From Polynucleobacter sp. IMCC 30228 (GTDB lineage: Bacteria; Pseudomonadota; Gammaproteobacteria; Burkholderiales; Burkholderiaceae), in assembly GCF_021395205.1 (NCBI RefSeq), contig NZ_JAJVCS010000001.1, positions 496,001 through 560,000 on the forward strand: a stretch of DNA of 64,000 bases, read 5' to 3'. A program made the position numbers and the translations under genes. Of the stretch, positions 59,978 to 64,000 are shown in pieces. Under the pieces are notes generated by a model. It was not told the origin of the DNA, made no database searches, and saw only the letters and a list, made by a program, of their open reading frames with translations. Positions within the stretch are counted from its first letter, which is position 1. Each line of letters opens with the position of its first letter.

Positions 59978-60776
59978 GCGTTTCGGCCAAAATTTTTTAA
60001 AAGATGACGGGGTTATCCATGCCATTATCAACATCATCAACCCGAGTGCCGATGCACAGATCATAGAAGTTGGACCGGGCTTGGGGGCGCTAACCTTGCC
60101 GCTACTAAACCAAGTTGACCACTTAGATTTACTGGAAATCGACCGTGATTTAGTCGCCTATTGGCGGGCAAAAAACATACCAGGAATTGAAATTATCGAA
60201 GGCGACGCACTAAAGTTTGATTTTGTGAATTGGGCTAAACATTCGAATTCAAAGACCAAGGAAAATAGCCAAGAAAAAACGCTGCCTCAAAGCAGACCTC
60301 GTCTGATTGTCGGTAATTTACCTTACAACATATCATCACCCTTATTGTTTCATTTGCTTTCAGTGGCCCCCTTCATCAATGAACAAGTATTTATGTTGCA
60401 GGCTGAAGTCGTTGCCCGCATGGTAGCAGTAGACGGTGGTGCAGACTTTAGTCGACTATCGGTCATGCTGCAAGCGCGTTACCACCTGGAGCAAGTCTTA
60501 GCAGTACCGCCCACTGCTTTTGAGCCTCAACCTAAGGTGAATTCAGCTGTTGTCCGCATGATTCCACGGCAGCAATTTTCTTTAAATCAAGATGAATGGC
60601 GGGCTTTAGAAAAAATCGTTGCGGCGGCATTTTCGCAGCGCCGCAAGATGTTACGTACTAATTTACAGAGTTATAGCGAACGCTTGGCTTTAAGTGACTC
60701 AGATCTCAAACTCCGCGCTCAAGATATACCCGTAGCTCAATATATCGAGTGGGCTTGCCGTTTAGTGCAGACTTAA
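59961..60776 (+). CDS. rsmA: 16S rRNA (adenine1518-N6/adenine1519-N6)-dimethyltransferase
   Basis: A protein of 271 aa. It dimethylates two adjacent adenines in helix 45 of 16S rRNA. RKRFGQNFLKDDGVIHAI and the SAM motif EVGPGLGALTLPLL are clear; the catalytic NLPYNISSPLLFHLL follows. Between the acidic loop and NLPY there is a polar Lys/Asn/Ser/Glu-rich insert (about residues 92-113) not typical of E. coli RsmA. It is the last gene of lptD-surA-pdxA-rsmA and converges on the plsC-like gene. Confidence 0.95.
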   Translation: MHHARKRFGQNFLKDDGVIHAIINIINPSADAQIIEVGPGLGALTLPLLNQVDHLDLLEIDRDLVAYWRAKNIPGIEIIEGDALKFDFVNWAKHSNSKTKENSQEKTLPQSRPRLIVGNLPYNISSPLLFHLLSVAPFINEQVFMLQAEVVARMVAVDGGADFSRLSVMLQARYHLEQVLAVPPTAFEPQPKVNSAVVRMIPRQQFSLNQDEWRALEKIVAAAFSQRRKMLRTNLQSYSERLALSDSDLKLRAQDIPVAQYIEWACRLVQT

Positions 60777-60802
60777 TAAAAGCAATGCCTTAACAGCAGC
60801 CT

Positions 60803-61540
60803 TTATTTTGTATAAGCGCTCGGATCAATTTTGAGCATTTCCGCTTCAATCCAATTTTCAACTTCTGTATTGAGTTGCTCTCCCGTTTTGCCAGCAGAGG
60901 AAATCAACGGCCCAATTGAAATCGTCACTAAACCCGGATACTTTAAAAAACTATTACGTGGCCATACTCGACCACTATTATGGGCTACTGGAATAACACT
61001 TGCATTGGTCGCAACCGCTAGCCGTGCGCCACCTTTCCGATAGGGACGGTGTGAACCAGTAGGAGTGCGAGTACCCTCAGGGAAGATTAAAATCCAATTA
61101 CCATCACGGAGGCGTTGACGTCCCTGGTTAGCGACTGAAATGGCTGCAGTTTCGCGATTAGAGCGATTGATATGAATCATATTCAACATGCCCAGAGCCC
61201 ATCCAAAAAAAGGTAGCCAGAGCAATTCGCGTTTAAAGACAAAACATAAATGCTTTGGAAAAATAGCAATAAAAGCGATTGTTTCAAAAGCAGATTGATG
61301 CTTACTTAAAACAACAACGGGTAAATCGCGGGAGTTTGTTACGTGCTCCATTCCTTTAATTTGATAACGAATACCACAAAGATGTTCTAGCACCACTAAA
61401 ACAATTTTGTTCCACCGACTAACAAATTGATAACGCTTATAAACCGGCATAAAGGGAAAAATAATGACGCATAAGCCGCCAAAAAAAAGCGTAAAGAGCA
61501 GCAGAAAAATAAAAAACGCGCTTGATTTAAGCCAAATCAC
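60803..61540 (-). CDS. 1-acyl-sn-glycerol-3-phosphate acyltransferase (PlsC-like)
   Basis: A protein of 245 aa. It has an N-terminal membrane segment (about 8-32), the acyltransferase motif KHQSAFET with Glu in place of the more usual Asp of HX4D, and FPEGTRTP in block III. It is expected to make phosphatidic acid from lysophosphatidic acid at the inner membrane. Many genomes have several PlsC-like proteins, so substrate preference is open. It starts 1 bp after gmhB. Confidence 0.87.
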   Translation of the reverse strand: MIWLKSSAFFIFLLLFTLFFGGLCVIIFPFMPVYKRYQFVSRWNKIVLVVLEHLCGIRYQIKGMEHVTNSRDLPVVVLSKHQSAFETIAFIAIFPKHLCFVFKRELLWLPFFGWALGMLNMIHINRSNRETAAISVANQGRQRLRDGNWILIFPEGTRTPTGSHRPYRKGGARLAVATNASVIPVAHNSGRVWPRNSFLKYPGLVTISIGPLISSAGKTGEQLNTEVENWIEAEMLKIDPSAYTK

Positions 61541-61541
61541 G

Positions 61542-62108
61542 CTAAATCCTTAAGTGTTCGTGAGTAAAGGCGAGTAAGTTTTCATAGACTGCTGTATTCG
61601 CAGGCAGCCCACCGGTAGCCAAGGTCAAGTTACCTTTACCAGTTAGGACTAAATTTAGTTGGGCTCCTAAGGTACTTGCAGGTAACAAATCACGTAGCGA
61701 ATCACCCACAACAGGTATGTCGGCCAGCACAGGCTCGTTAGCGCCAGGACGATAACGCGCAGCTATTTCTAGATACATGCCGGGCAATGGTTTACGGCAG
61801 TTGCAATGATCGGCGTCAACGTGAGGGCAGAAGAAAATACTATCAATCCTACCGCCTAGTGGAGTAAGCAGATCAGCCATTTTCTGATGCATTACTTGCA
61901 AGTCTTGGAGGGTATAAAAGCCGCGGCCAATACCCGACTGATTGGTGGCAATAACAATGCGGTAACCAGCTTGAGTAAGTAGGGCTAAGGCTTCAAGACT
62001 TCCTGGAAGGGGCTCCCATTCTTGCGCAGATTTAACGTAGTCATCGCGATCGACATTAATCACACCATCACGATCGAGGATAATTAATTTAGGAGCGTGC
62101 TGGTTCAT
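61542..62108 (-). CDS. gmhB: D-glycero-beta-D-manno-heptose 1,7-bisphosphate 7-phosphatase
   Basis: A HAD phosphatase of 188 aa. The nucleophile motif is LDRDGVINVDRDDYV. The structural zinc site CPHVDADHCNCRKPLPGM is the GmhB hallmark. It acts in ADP-heptose synthesis for the LPS inner core. It overlaps glyS by 4 bp. Confidence 0.94.
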   Translation of the reverse strand: MNQHAPKLIILDRDGVINVDRDDYVKSAQEWEPLPGSLEALALLTQAGYRIVIATNQSGIGRGFYTLQDLQVMHQKMADLLTPLGGRIDSIFFCPHVDADHCNCRKPLPGMYLEIAARYRPGANEPVLADIPVVGDSLRDLLPASTLGAQLNLVLTGKGNLTLATGGLPANTAVYENLLAFTHEHLRI

Positions 62109-64000
62109 GCCAATTTACCGAGATCGGCAACTAAATTCATTTTTTGATGCAATTGTTGTAATAAGGCCAAGCGATTATCTCGCAGCTCTGGCTGCGGATC
62201 CATCACCATCACATCAGCAAAAAATTGATCAATGGGTTGCGCCAGAGAAACTAAAATTTGTAAGCAAGCAACAAATTCTCCGGCCTGATAAGCTAAATCG
62301 AGATTGGTATGGATGGCTTCTAGGCTTTTTGCAAGCACAATTTCTGCAGGTAGAACGAGTAGTTTTGGCGCGTAATTAGTTGGTATCGGCGTATGGGTTT
62401 TCTTGAGGATATGACTAATGCGTTTATTAGCTGCAGCTAGTTGAGCAGCCTCAGGTAAAGCATTAAATTGGCGCAAAGCTTGTAAACGCGTAATAACATC
62501 ATTGAAATAAGGTGGCATTTGACTTAAGACGGCGTCAATTTCAGGGGCAGTAAAAGCCTCTCCAAGCCCTACCTGATCACGCAAATAGGCAGGAAAGCGA
62601 TCCGCAATAAATTGATAAATTTCACTGGTATTCGCTTTTTGCGCTACCTCAGTTTGCTTAAATTGACTGCGGGCAAAATCAATCTGGATTGGCAGATTAA
62701 TTACTAAATTCTTTTCTACTAATAAACGGCAAATACCAAGCGCATTGCGTCTTAAGGCATAAGGATCTTTATCGCCAGTAGGCGCAAGTCCAATACCCCA
62801 AATACCGACTAATGTCTCTAGTTTGTCAGCAAAGGCTAAAACGGAACCAGTTAATGAGCGGGGTAGTGAGTCGCCTGCAAAACGGGGTTGGTAGTGTTCG
62901 CCACAAGCAGCTGCTACCTCGGCAACCTCACCATCAAGCGCAGCATAATAGCGGCCCATAATGCCCTGTAGTTCGGGAAATTCCCCAACCATGTCAGTAA
63001 GTAAATCAGCCTTAGCAATTTCTGCAGCTCGACTAAGCCATTCTGTATTAATAGCTAGACCCTGACGATTCAAGTCTGCGGCAATCTGGAGGGCAATTGC
63101 TTGTACCCGGCGCATGCGCTCGAGTTGGCTACCAAGCTGGTTTTGATAAACCACTTTATTCAGGTCATCGAGGCGAGAATGCAGAGAGCGCTTTTGATCT
63201 TGTTTGTAAAAGAAGCGCGCATCTGCTAAGCGGGGGCGTATGACGCGCTCATTGCCGGCAATAATCGCGCTGGGATCAACTGTTTCAATATTAGAAACAA
63301 TTAAAAAGCGATTACGTAATTTTCCTTGTTGATCCGTTAAGGCAAAATATTTTTGATTGGTCTGCATTGTCAAAATAAGGCACTCTTGCGGAATTTCCAA
63401 AAATTCAGGATCGAATTGACAGCAATAAACTACTGGCCACTCTACAAGAGCAGTTACTTCATCAAGTAGTGCATCCGGCATCAACACCAGATCATCGCCA
63501 GCCGCCTGAGTAAGGCCCTGTTGAATTAAGGTACGACGACGTACGAAATTGGCGACAACCTTGCCTTGGGTTTCAAGGACACGTTCATAATCGTCAGCAG
63601 CCGTTAGTTTTAGCGCTCCGCTAGAAAGAAAGCGATGTCCTTCGGTTAGCTGGTCTGCGGTAATGCCAAGTGCCTCTAGGTGCAAGGGCACTTTACCGTG
63701 CAGAGCAAGAATCCGGTGAACTGGTCTAGCAAAAGCCACATCTTTTAAGTCCCCATTTTTTTGGGCGACTTGGTAATGCATCATTTTCGCAATAGGAAGT
63801 TGTTGCAAAGCAGATTCAAACGCTAGTTGTAGGGTAGGCGTAAGTTGCGCACCAGTTGCCTGTAGATTTAAAAAGAGTGTTTCATTTTTACCTTCGCCAG
63901 ACCGCTCTAAGGTGTTGAGATCGATATCAGCAGAACCCAGCGAAGCCAATTTTTTTAAGAGCGGCGCAGTGGGCTTGCCGGCACTATCAAAAGCGATACT
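62105..64000 (-). CDS. glyS: Glycyl-tRNA synthetase beta subunit, C-terminal portion (cut by window edge)
   Basis: 632 codons lie in the window, open at the right edge. RDGVINV-type neighbours aside, the protein shows GlyS features: YAALDGE...RYYAAL, FADKLETLVGIWGIGLAPTGDKDPYALRRNALGICRLL, and a C-terminal DALR-like anticodon domain (FFADVMVMDPQPELRDNRLALLQQL-type end). The N-terminal part and the alpha subunit glyQ are expected just beyond the edge. The frame continues to position 64000. Confidence 0.94.
   Translation of the reverse strand, partial: SIAFDSAGKPTAPLLKKLASLGSADIDLNTLERSGEGKNETLFLNLQATGAQLTPTLQLAFESALQQLPIAKMMHYQVAQKNGDLKDVAFARPVHRILALHGKVPLHLEALGITADQLTEGHRFLSSGALKLTAADDYERVLETQGKVVANFVRRRTLIQQGLTQAAGDDLVLMPDALLDEVTALVEWPVVYCCQFDPEFLEIPQECLILTMQTNQKYFALTDQQGKLRNRFLIVSNIETVDPSAIIAGNERVIRPRLADARFFYKQDQKRSLHSRLDDLNKVVYQNQLGSQLERMRRVQAIALQIAADLNRQGLAINTEWLSRAAEIAKADLLTDMVGEFPELQGIMGRYYAALDGEVAEVAAACGEHYQPRFAGDSLPRSLTGSVLAFADKLETLVGIWGIGLAPTGDKDPYALRRNALGICRLLVEKNLVINLPIQIDFARSQFKQTEVAQKANTSEIYQFIADRFPAYLRDQVGLGEAFTAPEIDAVLSQMPPYFNDVITRLQALRQFNALPEAAQLAAANKRISHILKKTHTPIPTNYAPKLLVLPAEIVLAKSLEAIHTNLDLAYQAGEFVACLQILVSLAQPIDQFFADVMVMDPQPELRDNRLALLQQLHQKMNLVADLGKLA

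Noticed and set aside
1-64000. CRISPR arrays, insertion sequences, phage or toxin-antitoxin genes
   Set aside because: No regularly spaced repeats, transposase or integrase motifs, or small paired unknown ORFs seen; gene order is housekeeping throughout.

Overview
The window reads as a core chromosomal segment of a betaproteobacterium in Burkholderiales/Burkholderiaceae, most likely Polynucleobacter or a close relative. The evidence is gene order (pth-rplY-prs-tRNA-Gln-ispE; kdsD-kdsC-lptCAB-hpf-ptsN-hprK-rapZ; uvrA/MFS/ssb; dusB-fis-purH-ruvCAB; lptD-surA-pdxA-rsmA), very tight packing with many 1-17 bp overlaps, and moderate-to-low G+C by eye (not computed). I see no insertion sequence, prophage, integrase, CRISPR array or toxin-antitoxin pair.

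Layout. 1-4.4 kb, minus strand: pth (partial), rplY, prs, tRNA-Gln, ispE and a TPR-LolB fusion. 4.4-6.4 kb, plus: the base-excision repair genes mutM and mutY. 6.4-12.7 kb, minus: a nine-gene unit for lipopolysaccharide (Kdo synthesis, Lpt export) and PTS-Ntr/regulatory functions; rpoN is absent from the place it commonly holds between lptB and hpf. 12.7-19.4 kb: a CPA2 antiporter, uvrA, an MFS transporter and ssb. 19.4-24.0 kb, minus: queF, an unrecognised membrane protein, a 5'-nucleotidase and ilvA. 24.2-39.6 kb, all plus: a 1278-aa flavin/Fe-S oxidoreductase, a DUF971 protein, a ubiquinone group (ubiE, a Tim44-like gene, ubiJ, ubiB), a DUF502 protein, aspS, nudB, an Atm1-like ABC exporter, a glycerate kinase and pyrC. 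39.7-43.0 kb, plus: rnpB, a candidate small RNA, rplM-rpsI, argC and erpA. 43.0-55.0 kb, mostly minus: anmK, tyrS (plus), ruvB-ruvA-ruvC, purH, fis, dusB, a UbiH-family hydroxylase, pepP, murU and amgK. 55.0-60.8 kb, plus: lptD, surA, pdxA, rsmA. 60.8-64.0 kb, minus: plsC-like, gmhB and glyS (partial).

How the genes work together. The window is dense in envelope biogenesis: Kdo synthesis (kdsD, kdsC), heptose synthesis (gmhB), LPS transport (lptA, B, C, D), outer-membrane protein and lipoprotein assembly (surA, the LolB fusion), peptidoglycan recycling (anmK, amgK, murU) and phospholipid synthesis (plsC-like). A second theme is DNA repair and recombination (mutM, mutY, uvrA, ssb, ruvABC). A third is ubiquinone synthesis (ubiE, ubiJ, ubiB, ubiH-like) beside a large flavin oxidoreductase that could feed electrons to quinone.

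Most notable: a predicted ~110-nt transcript between rnpB and rplM with a sigma70-like promoter, three hairpins, an exposed CU-rich anti-Shine-Dalgarno-like tract and a strong intrinsic terminator; the TPR-LolB fusion without a recognisable lipobox; the missing rpoN; and an enlarged iron-sulfur loop in MutY whose insert resembles an inserted segment in RsmA at DNA level. I found no clearly new multi-gene system; the window is mainly housekeeping.
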